A stretch of DNA of 64,000 nt from Pseudomonas ovata (GCF_003131185.1 NZ_QFFU01000030.1:1-64000), one strand, 5' to 3'. Shown: positions 52,421 through 61,858, counted from the stretch's first letter. The notes: generated by a model not told the origin, from the sequence alone. A program made the numbers and translations.

Positions 52421-54252
52421 TGCAATTGCCTGAATCGCTGCACCCCTGGCGCCAATGGCTGGAATGGTTCGCGCCCGACTACCTGCCGCTGTTTGCCGAC
52501 CTGCTGGGGCGCCTCAATCCCTTGCTCGGACCGCTGCATGGCCGCCAGCAAGGCGGTGTGCCGGAACCGGACGGGCTGGGCGACCTGCAACGCCGTGGTC
52601 CTTATGAGCGCCTGCTGTCCAGCGAATGGCTGCTGGCTGAAGAACTGCCCGACGAGTTTCTGCGCCGGGCGGTGGAGGGCGAGCATGTGTTCCTGGCGCC
52701 ACAGTACCGGGCCCGCCAGGCCAATCGGCTGATGGTCGTGCTGTTCGATGCCGGCCCCCTGCAACTGGGCGCGGCGCGGCTGGTGCACCTGGCGCTGTTG
52801 ATGCTGCTGGCGCGCCGTGCCCGGCAGGCCGGTGCCGAGCTGCGCTGGGGCATCCTCCAGGATGCAACACCGACGCTGCATGCATTCGACAGCGTCGCGC
52901 ACCTGCGTCAGTTGCTGGATGCCGCGACCTGGACGGTGGTCAATGACGGGCACTGGCAGGCCTGGCGCGCCTTTCTGGCCGACCAGCCGCAGCGCGCCGG
53001 GGAATGCTGGGGGGTGGGGCTGCGCCTGCCCAGGTCGCCGGTGGCGCCCTTTACCCACCTGGTCCAGGTGCAGCGCCACCTGGACGGCCAGCGCCTGAGT
53101 GTCGAACTGCAGGCCGGCAGTACCCGGCAGGTGACGCTGCCGATACCGGACGCGCGCCTGGCCGTGCCACTGCTCAAGGGCCAGTTCGAGGGCGAGGTGG
53201 TCAGGTCCGTGCTCAAAGGGACCGTATCGCGGGTGTCGCTGACCCTGCCGCCGGTGATTTCGATAACCGGCAAGCACATTGCCCTGCGCCTGCTCGACGA
53301 GCCAGGCATGGTGGTCATCCGCCTGCCGGCCTCGGAGCAGCAACTGAACCTGCAAGTGCACCACAGTTTCTGGAACGGGGCGCGCACGCCATTGGCCGTG
53401 ACCTTCATGAGCCGTACCGTGACGGCCGTCCTGAGCGACAGCGACTGGCTGTGGTTCTGGAACGTGCGTGGTCTGAGGCCGGTCGACAAGCCCGAGCGTG
53501 AGCAGTTGCAACTGCCGCCGGGCACGGCCAACTGGTTGCCGGTGGCCTGGTTGCCGAGCCGTCAGGGTGGCCGGTTGTTTGTGCTCGACACCCAAGGGCA
53601 TCTGGCGTACTGGGTCGCCCACAGCGGCAAGGCGCCAGCACCGCCGGAGGCGGGCAAGACCTGCTACCTGGCTGACAACGTGCTGGGCCTGTCGATGGTC
53701 GACCCGCACTGGATGGGCTATGTGCACAACAAGGCCGGGCATTTGTATGCCTACACGGTCACTGTCGATGGCACCACAACCTGTGTCGGCATGCTCGGCG
53801 ATGCCGATGGCGTCACCGAGGTGCTGTTTGCCGCCAACCCTTTGTGGCGCAAGCATTTCGGCGGCTGTGCATTGGGCCGCGTCGACAATGGTCGCCAGAG
53901 CTGGAAGGTGGTGCCGGCCCACAGCCTGCAAATGGACAGCGAACACATTCACTTGGCCCCCGGCTGGAAAGGGCTGGGCCTGGTGTTGCAACCAGGCCGC
54001 CGCCACTACGCGCTGGTGATGATGGCGCCGGACAAACACAGCATCGGGCTCTGGAGCCAGGGTCAGCAACAGGTGCTGTTCACCACGACCCAACCGATTG
54101 CCCGCGTGAGCTTTTGCAGCCTCAGCGGCCTGGTCGCCGTGCTGACCACGGCCCGGGAGCTGCTGGTGTATTCGGTCTCGGGCCGCACCCTGGTCCTGCA
54201 GGTGATGTGCAACCAGCTCAAGGATGAACACAAGGAACGCACCGATGCCTGA
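52420..54252 (+). CDS. Degenerate vWA-like plus beta-propeller protein
   Basis: A 610-residue protein. Residues about 95-215 look like a von Willebrand A fold, but the MIDAS DxSxS is reduced to VVLFDAGP, so metal binding is doubtful. The C-terminal half (from about 300) has repeated WD-like/propeller blades (LFVLDTQGHLAYWVAHSG, LGLSMVDPHWMGYVHNKAG, LVAVLTTARELLVYSVSG). The ATG overlaps the preceding TGA (TGATG) and its end overlaps the next gene by 8 bp. It probably serves as the MoxR client or scaffold. Confidence 0.7.
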   Translation: MQLPESLHPWRQWLEWFAPDYLPLFADLLGRLNPLLGPLHGRQQGGVPEPDGLGDLQRRGPYERLLSSEWLLAEELPDEFLRRAVEGEHVFLAPQYRARQANRLMVVLFDAGPLQLGAARLVHLALLMLLARRARQAGAELRWGILQDATPTLHAFDSVAHLRQLLDAATWTVVNDGHWQAWRAFLADQPQRAGECWGVGLRLPRSPVAPFTHLVQVQRHLDGQRLSVELQAGSTRQVTLPIPDARLAVPLLKGQFEGEVVRSVLKGTVSRVSLTLPPVISITGKHIALRLLDEPGMVVIRLPASEQQLNLQVHHSFWNGARTPLAVTFMSRTVTAVLSDSDWLWFWNVRGLRPVDKPEREQLQLPPGTANWLPVAWLPSRQGGRLFVLDTQGHLAYWVAHSGKAPAPPEAGKTCYLADNVLGLSMVDPHWMGYVHNKAGHLYAYTVTVDGTTTCVGMLGDADGVTEVLFAANPLWRKHFGGCALGRVDNGRQSWKVVPAHSLQMDSEHIHLAPGWKGLGLVLQPGRRHYALVMMAPDKHSIGLWSQGQQQVLFTTTQPIARVSFCSLSGLVAVLTTARELLVYSVSGRTLVLQVMCNQLKDEHKERTDA

Positions 54253-57229
54253 GCATGACGCCACACTGATCCGCCGTCCGGTGCTGACCGGCCAGCAGCA
54301 GGTCGAGGGCCTGTGGTGGCCGGCCGAACGCTTCACCGAGCAGCAATGCGCGCGCCTGATCGTGCAGCACTGGCAGACCGGCGCCCGTGCCTTTCGCTTC
54401 GCCGACGGCCACCTGTTGTGCTGGCGCCAGCCGCTGTCGCTGCACTGCGACACCCTGGCCGGCTGGCCGTTGATCCGCCAGGGGCGCGGCCTGTGTTCAG
54501 CGCCGTTGACCGAGCAGGAGCGGGCGCACCTGCCGACCGCCGACCTGTGGCTGGTGCGCGGCAGCCAGGTCAGCGCCTTGCACCTGCGTGACGCCACGGC
54601 GCTGGCGCCGGGTGACTGGCTGGCGATCAGCGATTACCCCTTGCATGAGACCTTCGATTGCCGCAGCACCCTGCCCGAACCGGAACTGGAACCCTTGGGA
54701 ATCGCCAGCGATGTACGTGACATCCTGGGCGATGCCGTGGGCCCGGCCAGCCCCGAGCGCGAAGGGGTAATGCAGGCCTTGCAGGCGCGTCAGCGCCAGG
54801 CGGTAGATAAGTCGCCGTCCGCCCAGCCTGCAACCGCTGCGCGCAGTGACCCCTGGCGTGCGCCGAGTGGCCCGTATCCCGACTGGCTGAAGATGGCCGT
54901 GTTTCTCGGGCTGGTGATGCTGATGTCCGCGCTGGCCGCGCAGTTCGATCAAGCACGTCCCTCCGGTTCCGTGAGCATCGGCGCGGTGCTGATCAGCCTG
55001 CTCATCGGGGTCGTGCTGTTCACGCTGTTGCTGATGGGCCTGCGCAAACTGCTGCGCCAGCGTGACGTGCCGGTCCGCCAGGGCGGTGCACCAGGCTCGG
55101 CCAAGGCTGCACAGCAGGCCCGGCGCCAGGCCCCGCAACAGGCGGCTGCCAATGATTCGGCGCCTCCGGGCAAGGCGCCGCCGGCGCTGGCGCCACGCGC
55201 GCGTCGAGGCTGGCACAAACCGGCCACCTGGCGGCGCTGGCTGACGCGCCTGACCCGGCATTCGCGCTTGTCTGACCTGTACGGCAAGCGCCAGGCAGCC
55301 TACGTACAGCGCATGCTGGCCATGTTCGAGGACGGCGACCTGCAGGAAGCCTTGCGTCATGCCATCCCCATCGGCAGCGGGCAGGGCGCCACCGAGCAAT
55401 CCTTCGGCACGCCGCAGCGCCGCGATGAACTGAAGCTCAGCCAGCACACCGGCCCCGGTCGCGCGATGCTGTTCGAAGAAGACATGGAGGCGCACCTCAA
55501 GCAGTTGTACCGCCAGGCCTTCGAGCGCCTGGACCGCGAAGGCCGGGTCGAGGAGGCCGTGTTTGTCCTGGCCGAGCTGCTCAAGGTGCGTCAGGAAGCG
55601 CTGGATTACCTGGAAAAGCACGGGCGCCATCAACAGGCGGCCGAGCTGGCGCTGGGCTGGGACATGCCGGCGGCGATGATCGTGCGCCTGCTGTGCCTGG
55701 CCGGCGACTGGCAGCGGGCCTTGCTGGTGGCCCGGCGCGACGATGCCTTTGCCGAGGCCGTGCCGATGCTGCAGGACAAGTGGCCCGAGCAGGCCGACCG
55801 CCTGCGCCTGGAGTGGGCGCAGGCCTTGATCGGCAAGGGCTTGTGGCTGCAAGCGGTGGACGTGGTCTGGCCTCTGCCGGCCGAGCGCCCGCGTGCGGCG
55901 CAATGGCTGCTCGATGCCGAGGCGGCCGGTGGACGCCTGGCCATCGGCGCGTTGGTCAAGCGCGCCATCCTGCTGCCCGACACCCTGGCCAGTTATGGCG
56001 CCTGGGTCGAGCAACTGCGCGATGATCCGCAGCGCTACACCGAGCGCGCCGCGCTGGCCGAGGCGTTGTTGCAGCATCAGGACCAACAGGCTGCGCTGGC
56101 CTGGATCAGTGGCGCGACGGTCCACGCGATCCTGGCCGACCAGTCCTGCGGCCATACGCGCCTGACCCAGAGCCAGTTGCAGACACTGATGAAAATGAGC
56201 CAGGACCCGCTGTTGCAGGCCGACCTGCCGGCCAGGCTGCTGATGCCGGCGGCCCGCACGTCGCTGGACAAGGTGGCGGACACGCTGGAATGGACCGCGC
56301 CGCAAGCGGGCAGCCGGGCGATCCTGGACGCTGCCGTGCTGGACGATGACCGTTACCTGCTGGCCTTGGGTGAGGCGGGGGCCTCGGTGATCGATGCCAG
56401 CGGCAAGACACTGTTTCATTTCTCGGTGCCGGCGCAGGAACTGGTCATTGCCCACAGCCGGCAAGTGGCCCTGGCGCTGGCCCGGCACGATGGCGTGTGG
56501 CGCATCAGCAAGCTGGACCTGGTCAATCGCACCGCCAAAGACCTGGGTGTGCTGATGTTCAATGTCCATGCCCGCTCGTTCGATGGCACGGCCTGGACCA
56601 TCGGTCGCGACAAGCAGGTGCGGGTGGTGGATGTGGACCACGGCTTTGCCACGCTCTGGCATGTCAGCGACCTGCCGGGGAAGATTATCTGCCTGCGCGA
56701 GGACACAAAGCATGAGCATTGGTGGCTGTACAACCCCGATGGCGATAACCAGTTCTGGCACTACACGCTGCCCGAGCGCCGGCTGACCGGACGCGAACCG
56801 ATGCCGGCGCGGATCTATGAAGACAGCGACCAGGTGTTCTGCTTCGATGGCCAGTTCCTGGAGTACCGCCTCAAGCACGTCGACACCGGGGCCCCCATCC
56901 TCCTGCTGGAGGAGGGCCGCGACCGCAAGGGCTATCGCCTCCCGGGCCTGGACGAAACCAGCACTGAGCATGACAGCGATGCCGTTCTCCTCAAGGCCTC
57001 CACGCACTGGCTGCTGGTGGCTTACGTCAACGGCGATCGGCAGAGTGCCTGGCATATGATTCACCGCGACAGTGACCGCCTGTGTGCCCGTCTGCAATGG
57101 CCGCAGCATGACCTGTATGAGGTGATCGTGCGCAGTTGCGGGGATGACTGGTTGCTTTTTGATGGCGAGGGGCGGTTCAGTCATCTCGATATCGATGAAG
57201 GCCGCCAGCGCAACATTTCGGTCAATTGA
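54245..57229 (+). CDS. bpX6-like membrane-anchored beta-propeller protein
   Basis: A 994-residue protein, start ATG 54245 (AAGGA 8 bp upstream). N-terminal soluble domain (about 1-195), two transmembrane helices (about 217-235, LKMAVFLGLVMLMSALAAQF; about 245-268, GAVLISLLIGVVLFTLLLMG), then a basic Ala/Pro-rich linker, an alpha-helical repeat region (about 345-650) and a C-terminal beta-propeller (about 690-990, with VRVVDVDHGFATLWHVSDL). Its place in the operon matches bpX6. It would anchor the complex at the inner membrane. Confidence 0.65.
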   Translation: MPEHDATLIRRPVLTGQQQVEGLWWPAERFTEQQCARLIVQHWQTGARAFRFADGHLLCWRQPLSLHCDTLAGWPLIRQGRGLCSAPLTEQERAHLPTADLWLVRGSQVSALHLRDATALAPGDWLAISDYPLHETFDCRSTLPEPELEPLGIASDVRDILGDAVGPASPEREGVMQALQARQRQAVDKSPSAQPATAARSDPWRAPSGPYPDWLKMAVFLGLVMLMSALAAQFDQARPSGSVSIGAVLISLLIGVVLFTLLLMGLRKLLRQRDVPVRQGGAPGSAKAAQQARRQAPQQAAANDSAPPGKAPPALAPRARRGWHKPATWRRWLTRLTRHSRLSDLYGKRQAAYVQRMLAMFEDGDLQEALRHAIPIGSGQGATEQSFGTPQRRDELKLSQHTGPGRAMLFEEDMEAHLKQLYRQAFERLDREGRVEEAVFVLAELLKVRQEALDYLEKHGRHQQAAELALGWDMPAAMIVRLLCLAGDWQRALLVARRDDAFAEAVPMLQDKWPEQADRLRLEWAQALIGKGLWLQAVDVVWPLPAERPRAAQWLLDAEAAGGRLAIGALVKRAILLPDTLASYGAWVEQLRDDPQRYTERAALAEALLQHQDQQAALAWISGATVHAILADQSCGHTRLTQSQLQTLMKMSQDPLLQADLPARLLMPAARTSLDKVADTLEWTAPQAGSRAILDAAVLDDDRYLLALGEAGASVIDASGKTLFHFSVPAQELVIAHSRQVALALARHDGVWRISKLDLVNRTAKDLGVLMFNVHARSFDGTAWTIGRDKQVRVVDVDHGFATLWHVSDLPGKIICLREDTKHEHWWLYNPDGDNQFWHYTLPERRLTGREPMPARIYEDSDQVFCFDGQFLEYRLKHVDTGAPILLLEEGRDRKGYRLPGLDETSTEHDSDAVLLKASTHWLLVAYVNGDRQSAWHMIHRDSDRLCARLQWPQHDLYEVIVRSCGDDWLLFDGEGRFSHLDIDEGRQRNISVN

Positions 57230-57979
57230 ACCGCCACGTACTGGTAATGCCGATCAGTCAGGCCGGTTTTCACCCGTTTTTGCGTCTGACACACAAATTG
57301 TGGGAGGCCGCCTTCCACAGTCTGGTGCCAAGCCCGAAATTCAGGGTCACATCAAACCTGTGGGAGGCGGCTTGCCGGCGATGAGGCCAGCTAGGCAATA
57401 CATCTGCTGCGTCTGTGCTGACTGGCCCTACCCCCGTAGGAGCGACCAACGGTCGCGAATGCAGGCTATCTGGCACTGAAGATGTTGAATCTACCGGCCC
57501 TTTCGCGACCGCTGGTCGCTCCCACAGGATTGTGTAAGGCTTGGAAATCGGCCGCTCTGGCGAATGCGGCGGTACAGGCGCGGGGCTTGTCAGACCGTCA
57601 TCGCCGGCAAGCCGCCTCCCACAACAGCATCCTGCGTTCGACGAAACTTCAGCTAACTGACTGGCCTTGCCCCCGTAGGAGCGACCAACGGTCGCGAATG
57701 CAGGCTGTCAGGCACTGAAGATCTTGAATCTACCGGCCCCAGGCCTGGAAATCGGCCGTTCTGCTGGCGAATGCGGTGGTACAGGCGCGGGGCTTGTCAG
57801 GGCGTCATCGCCGGCAAGCCGCCTCCCACAACAGCATCCTGCGTTCGACGAAACTTCAGCTAACTGACTGGCCTTGCCACGTACCGGTGGGCGCAGCAGG
57901 ATCGTAGCCTTTGGCTATGCTCAGGGCTCATGAATCTGGCAGTACCGGCACAGCGTCGGTCAGTGATGGGGCGTGGTGC
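57230..57979. repeat. REP-rich tandem duplication region
   Basis: No gene. Includes a REP of the GTGGGAGGCGGC family (57360-57386), a dispersed 42-bp repeat (57326-57367) and two direct tandem units starting CTGACTGGCC at 57418 (239 bp) and 57657 (207 bp), with the beginning of a third at 57864. Both units carry GTAGGAGCGACCAACGGTCG. The second unit lacks about 32 bp, which removes the inverted REP arm present in the first at about 57505-57530. Confidence 0.85.
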
Positions 57980-59071
57980 ATGGAGCGACTGTTTGCCCTG
58001 CAGGGGCTCAGGGGCCTGGCGGTGCTGGGCGTGGTGTTGTTTCACATGACTTCGGTCGAGGCCCGATACTCAGGCGGAGACCGGCTGCTGCCGGGGTTTC
58101 TGGATTTCTTCCAGTTGGGCGTCGACCTGTTTTTCGTCATCAGCGGCTTTGTGATGGTGATCGTCAGTCGCGGCCGCTTTCAGGACAGCGTCCAGGCGCA
58201 GCGCTTTGTGTTCAACCGGGTCTCGCGCATCTACCCCACCTATTGGCTGTACTTCTTCATCACCCTGGCGGTGTACCTGGTGCAACCGGGCATGGTCAAC
58301 AGCGGTCATGGTGATTCCAACTTGCTGCGCTCGTTCCTGCTGCTGCCCAGCGACAAGGTGTTGCTGGTGATGGTCGCCTGGTCACTGGTGTTCGAATTGT
58401 GGTTCTACCTGGTGTTCAGTGGCTTTCTGCCGTGGCGCGAGCGCTGGCTACCGGGCTTGCTGGCGGTCTGGGCCTTGCTGCTGCTGGTGTTCAACACCCT
58501 GCAGTCCTGGCAGGATTATTCGCCTCTGGTGCAGATCATCGTGCATCCCTATGCGCTGGAGTTCATCGGTGGCGCGGCCTTGGCGCTGTTGTTCTACAGC
58601 CCCTACAGCGCCAGGATCCCTGACCGTACCGTGTGGGCCCTGCTATGGCTGACCACACTGGTGGGCATGCCGCTGATCGGCTTTTTCCAGCTGTTCGAAG
58701 GGCATGGCTTGGCGCGCATGCTGGTGGTGGGCGTGACCTTCGGTGGCCTGGTACTGAGCCTGGCGCTGCTGGAGCGTCGTGGTCGGGTGCGGATAAGTCC
58801 GGCGCTGGTGGCGGTGGGTGACATGTCCTACACCCTTTACCTGTCGCACTTGCTGGTGCTGGGGGTGATCGGACGGGTGTGGACATGGCTGGGGCCCTGG
58901 CCTGGCAGTTACCTGGATAACCTGGTCTTTGCCGTGCTGATGATGGCTGCCGTACTGGTTTATGGCTGGGTCGGCTACCGGCTCTTTGAAAAGCCGGTGC
59001 TCGACCGGGCCAATGCCTTTTGCAAGCGACGCTTTCATTCAAGTGTCAGGCCGGCGGTGCATCACCGCTGA
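57980..59071 (+). CDS. Acyltransferase family 3 (OafA/NodX-type)
   Basis: A 363-residue integral membrane protein with about ten helices. It starts MERLFALQGLRGLAVLGVVLFHM (the RxxxR...H acyltransferase-3 motif, His near 22) and has FFQLGVDLFFVISGFVMVIVS and FVFNRVSRIYPTYWLYFF. It transfers acetyl or other acyl groups to surface sugars. The ATG at 57980 is chosen because the 23 residues before it lack family character. Its 3' end overlaps the minus-strand gene by 26 bp. Target unknown. Confidence 0.85.
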   Translation: MERLFALQGLRGLAVLGVVLFHMTSVEARYSGGDRLLPGFLDFFQLGVDLFFVISGFVMVIVSRGRFQDSVQAQRFVFNRVSRIYPTYWLYFFITLAVYLVQPGMVNSGHGDSNLLRSFLLLPSDKVLLVMVAWSLVFELWFYLVFSGFLPWRERWLPGLLAVWALLLLVFNTLQSWQDYSPLVQIIVHPYALEFIGGAALALLFYSPYSARIPDRTVWALLWLTTLVGMPLIGFFQLFEGHGLARMLVVGVTFGGLVLSLALLERRGRVRISPALVAVGDMSYTLYLSHLLVLGVIGRVWTWLGPWPGSYLDNLVFAVLMMAAVLVYGWVGYRLFEKPVLDRANAFCKRRFHSSVRPAVHHR

Positions 59072-59453
59072 GCGGCACCTCCACAACATGTTCGGGCAAC
59101 ACGCGGCGTATACGTCGCTCCGAATGATAGGCCCCTTCATCGTTGTGTCGCAGGTAAAACCGGCCGCAGGTGACACAGGTCCACACGCCGCACTGATTGT
59201 AGGGGTAGTAGCGCGGGGCGATCGGTGCGTGGGGCGACCAGTAGGACGTCCCGGCCGGGTGATATTCATCAAGGGTGGACTCGTCTTTGAGCTCCTGTGC
59301 CAGGGTGCCTACCCGCATGAACTGATCTTCGTGGTAGGTGGCCGGCCAGCCACTCCAGCCGGTCAGGTCGCGTTCCAGGCATACGCAAGCGAGGTTGTGC
59401 GCCAGCGGCTCCTGCGCCTCGCGGACCAGGCGTTCAGCATCGTAGACCATCAT
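59046..59453 (-). CDS. Uncharacterised cysteine-containing protein
   Basis: A 135-residue protein of no family I recognise. It has a CVC near residue 23 and the pattern CGVWTCVTCGRFY (C-x5-C-x2-C) near 88-96, which could bind zinc or another metal. It is rich in Tyr, His and Trp. It lies 11 bp after the aminotransferase gene, so it is the last gene of the azlCD operon and overlaps the acyltransferase on the opposite strand. Confidence 0.65.
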   Translation of the reverse strand: MMVYDAERLVREAQEPLAHNLACVCLERDLTGWSGWPATYHEDQFMRVGTLAQELKDESTLDEYHPAGTSYWSPHAPIAPRYYPYNQCGVWTCVTCGRFYLRHNDEGAYHSERRIRRVLPEHVVEVPLSGDAPPA

Positions 59454-59464
59454 GGCGATTGACC

Positions 59465-60721
59465 TCAGTGTTCGGCAGCCGGGGCTGCGCAGGCAAGTTG
59501 AACGGCATGGGCAATGATTCTGGCCGCCGTCACCACCTGTTCAAGCGACAGGTGGGACGGGGCGATCCGCAAGTGACGGCCCTGTCTATCAATACCATGA
59601 CAATGGGTGGCACCGGCAGGGGTCATGCTCACACCGGCCTGGCCGGCCAGCTCCACCACCTGTGCAGCGCGCCCGTGTGGCACCTGCAAGGCAATGAAAT
59701 AACCGCCACCGGGGCTTGACCAACTGACCTGTTCGATCCCGCTCAGATGCTGGTCGAAGATGCGCTCGACCTGTGCGAACTTTTCCTGCAACAGGTGCCC
59801 CTGTTGCTGCATGTGCCGGCGCACGGTGTCAGGGTCCTTGAAGAACAGCAGATGACGCACCTGATTGACCTTGTCGGGGCCGATGGTCTTGTGCGTGCGA
59901 CATTCGAGCCACCAGCGCAGCATCGCCTGGCTGGCACCGAAAAAGGCAAGGCCCGCACCGGGAATCAGCATCTTCGAGGTCGAGGCAAAGGCCAGGACCC
60001 GGTCCGGGTGGCCGGCCTGTGCACAGGCTGTGTGGATAGCGCTGTTGTCCTCAGCAGGCGGCCCGGCAAAGTCGTGCACTGCATAGGCGTTGTCCCAGAA
60101 CAGCCTGAAGTCCCTGGCTGCCGCCGGCATGGCGGCAAGGCGTGTGACCACTTGCGGGGTGTAGACGGCGCCGTTGGGGTTGGCGTGCCGGGGAACGCAC
60201 CACATGCCCTTGATCGTCGGATCGCTGGCGACCAGGCGTTCGACTTCGTTCATGTCGGGCCCGTGTTCGGTCATCGCCACTGGCACCATGTCGATCCCGT
60301 AATACTCGCAGATGGAAAAGTGCCGGTCGTAGCCAGGCTCCGGACAGATGAACCGCACCCTGTCAGCCCGGCCCCAGGCAGGGCTTGCGGGAAAACCGCG
60401 TACCCAGGCGTGCCCGAGGGTCTCGTGCATCAGCGCCAGGCTCGAGTTCTCGCCCACCGCCACCTGCTCGCCAGGCAGGCCCAGCAGCAGCGGGCCAAAC
60501 AGGTCCCGGACCTCGCGCAGCCCCTGCAGCCCGCCATAATTGAGCCAGTCCTGGCCATCGGTGGCACAGAAGGCCTGCTCGCCCGGCAGGCTGAGAAAGG
60601 GCCGTGACAGCGCCACCTGTTCGGCAGAGGGCAGGCCACGGGTCATGTTCAGCGATGGCGGTTGTGCACAGAGTGCGGCATGACGTGCGCGCAAGGTGTT
60701 CAGGCAGGTAAGGGGCGGCAT
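59465..60721 (-). CDS. Type Ic aminotransferase (AspAT-Ic-like)
   Basis: A 418-residue PLP enzyme. It opens with LNMTRGLPSAEQVALSRP, the signature of type Ic aspartate aminotransferases. Other landmarks: NYGGLQGLREVRDLFG, CPEPGYDRHFSICEYYGI, PHRHANPNG-like VPRHANPNGAVY, DNAYAVHDF and the PLP lysine in FASTSKMLIPGAG. It transaminates an amino acid or produces a keto acid; substrate unknown. It ends 11 bp before the cysteine-containing gene and starts 1 bp after azlD. Confidence 0.82.
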   Translation of the reverse strand: MPPLTCLNTLRARHAALCAQPPSLNMTRGLPSAEQVALSRPFLSLPGEQAFCATDGQDWLNYGGLQGLREVRDLFGPLLLGLPGEQVAVGENSSLALMHETLGHAWVRGFPASPAWGRADRVRFICPEPGYDRHFSICEYYGIDMVPVAMTEHGPDMNEVERLVASDPTIKGMWCVPRHANPNGAVYTPQVVTRLAAMPAAARDFRLFWDNAYAVHDFAGPPAEDNSAIHTACAQAGHPDRVLAFASTSKMLIPGAGLAFFGASQAMLRWWLECRTHKTIGPDKVNQVRHLLFFKDPDTVRRHMQQQGHLLQEKFAQVERIFDQHLSGIEQVSWSSPGGGYFIALQVPHGRAAQVVELAGQAGVSMTPAGATHCHGIDRQGRHLRIAPSHLSLEQVVTAARIIAHAVQLACAAPAAEH

Positions 60722-60722
60722 A

Positions 60723-61067
60723 TCAGACTCCTGTCAGCGCGGTGATCAGCATGAAGAACGTCAGGGACACGAACAGCGTGCGGAATACACCGCGGTAGCG
60801 GGCAGCCACGATCACGGCCACCGCCAGCGTCGCCAGGCGAATCAGGGTCGAGGCATCATCGAAATGCCCTTGCCAGTCGCTGTACCAGGCGTCTCCCAGC
60901 AGTGCCGAGTAAATGATCCCGCCCATCACGGCAAAGGCCGCATAGCTCAGAAAACGCCAGGCAAGGCTTTGCTCGGTCAGTGGAAACCGGTGAAAGAACA
61001 GGATCGGCAGCGCGCGCAGCGCATAGGAGCCCAGTGCGGCGATCAGAATCAGGGTCCAGTGGCTCAT
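60723..61067 (-). CDS. AzlD-family transporter subunit
   Basis: A 114-residue protein with four helices (MSHWTLILIAALGSYALRALP at the start, LATLAVAVIVAARYRGVFRT later), typical of AzlD. With AzlC it exports branched-chain or related amino acids. It overlaps azlC by 4 bp. Confidence 0.88.
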   Translation of the reverse strand: MSHWTLILIAALGSYALRALPILFFHRFPLTEQSLAWRFLSYAAFAVMGGIIYSALLGDAWYSDWQGHFDDASTLIRLATLAVAVIVAARYRGVFRTLFVSLTFFMLITALTGV

Positions 61068-61798
61068 GGTGCATGCCTTGCCTTGAGGGCATCGAATGCC
61101 AGCATCAGGCCGGCCAGCACAAAGGGCACCACGAAGATCTGGTACTCCTGCAGGAAGCGCCCGGCCACCGGGGTCAGGGCAAAACCGGCCATGGTGACCA
61201 GCAGGGGCTTGAGTTTTGGCCAGCTCAGCGCGGCCAGTGCCGTGAAATGCACGGGCAGGATGATGCCGATCACGGCCTTGAGGTACGGGCCCTGCTCGGT
61301 ACTGATCCAGAAGCCGGCGACCGTGGCGATCACGGCCACGCTCAGGGTGCTGACCCCGCAGCCCAGGTAATAGCCGTGCAGGTTGTCGATCTTGTCTTTC
61401 TTGCCTGTGGAGAGAGTAAAGGTCGAGATCGACAGCAACTGCGCGCAGAGCAGTGATTTCCACAGCGGCACGCCCTTGAAGTGCTCTGCCAGCACCGACG
61501 ACATGATGACAAAGCGGAAGTTGACCACCAGGGTCGTGAGCAGGATGGACATCACTGTCAGGCTGACGCCGTGCTGGGTCAGGAACACCTGCAAGGGCGC
61601 GGCATGCACGGTCAACGTCATCACCATGGCCTGCAAGGCAGTGAAGCCTGCTTCGCTGCTTGCTGCACCAATGGAAAAAAACAGAAACACAAAGGTCAGG
61701 CTGACCGGCGAAGCATCAATGCACCCTTCAATAAACGCCGACCTCTTTCGGCACGTCATGGGCGTATTTACAAGTGATGTTTCAGTGTTGTCACTCAT
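61064..61798 (-). CDS. AzlC-family transporter subunit
   Basis: A 244-residue membrane protein with the AzlC pattern: FIEGCIDASPVSLTFVFLFF, QVFLTQHGVSLTVMSILLT, NFRFVIMSSVLAEHFKG. It starts at ATG 61798 with GAGGA 7 bp before it. The partner AzlD follows with a 4-bp overlap. The adjacent aminotransferase and isomerase genes suggest the exported compound is made by this operon. Confidence 0.85.
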   Translation of the reverse strand: MSDNTETSLVNTPMTCRKRSAFIEGCIDASPVSLTFVFLFFSIGAASSEAGFTALQAMVMTLTVHAAPLQVFLTQHGVSLTVMSILLTTLVVNFRFVIMSSVLAEHFKGVPLWKSLLCAQLLSISTFTLSTGKKDKIDNLHGYYLGCGVSTLSVAVIATVAGFWISTEQGPYLKAVIGIILPVHFTALAALSWPKLKPLLVTMAGFALTPVAGRFLQEYQIFVVPFVLAGLMLAFDALKARHAP

Positions 61799-61812
61799 GA
61801 ATAAATCCTCGG

Positions 61813-61841
61813 ATTGCCGGCGACTATCAATCGCCGGCAAT
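61813..61841. repeat. Hairpin in the isomerase-azlC gap
   Basis: A 10-bp perfect inverted repeat ATTGCCGGCG/CGCCGGCAAT with a 9-base loop, just before azlC. No U-tract follows on the minus strand, so it is not a clear terminator. It may affect mRNA stability or attenuation. Confidence 0.5.
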
Positions 61842-61858
61842 GTAATGCTTATTGAACT

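Noticed and set aside
52402..54597. 731-codon minus-strand frame opposite the vWA/propeller gene
   Set aside because: Same reasoning: compositionally odd, spans two plus-strand genes.
54497..57184. 895-codon minus-strand frame opposite the bpX6-like gene
   Set aside because: Low-complexity Gln/His/Arg-rich translation without motifs; shadow of the plus-strand gene.
57436..57530. Possible CRISPR array in the repeated region
   Set aside because: The repeats are REP arms and two long tandem units, not short regular repeats with unique spacers, and there are no cas genes.
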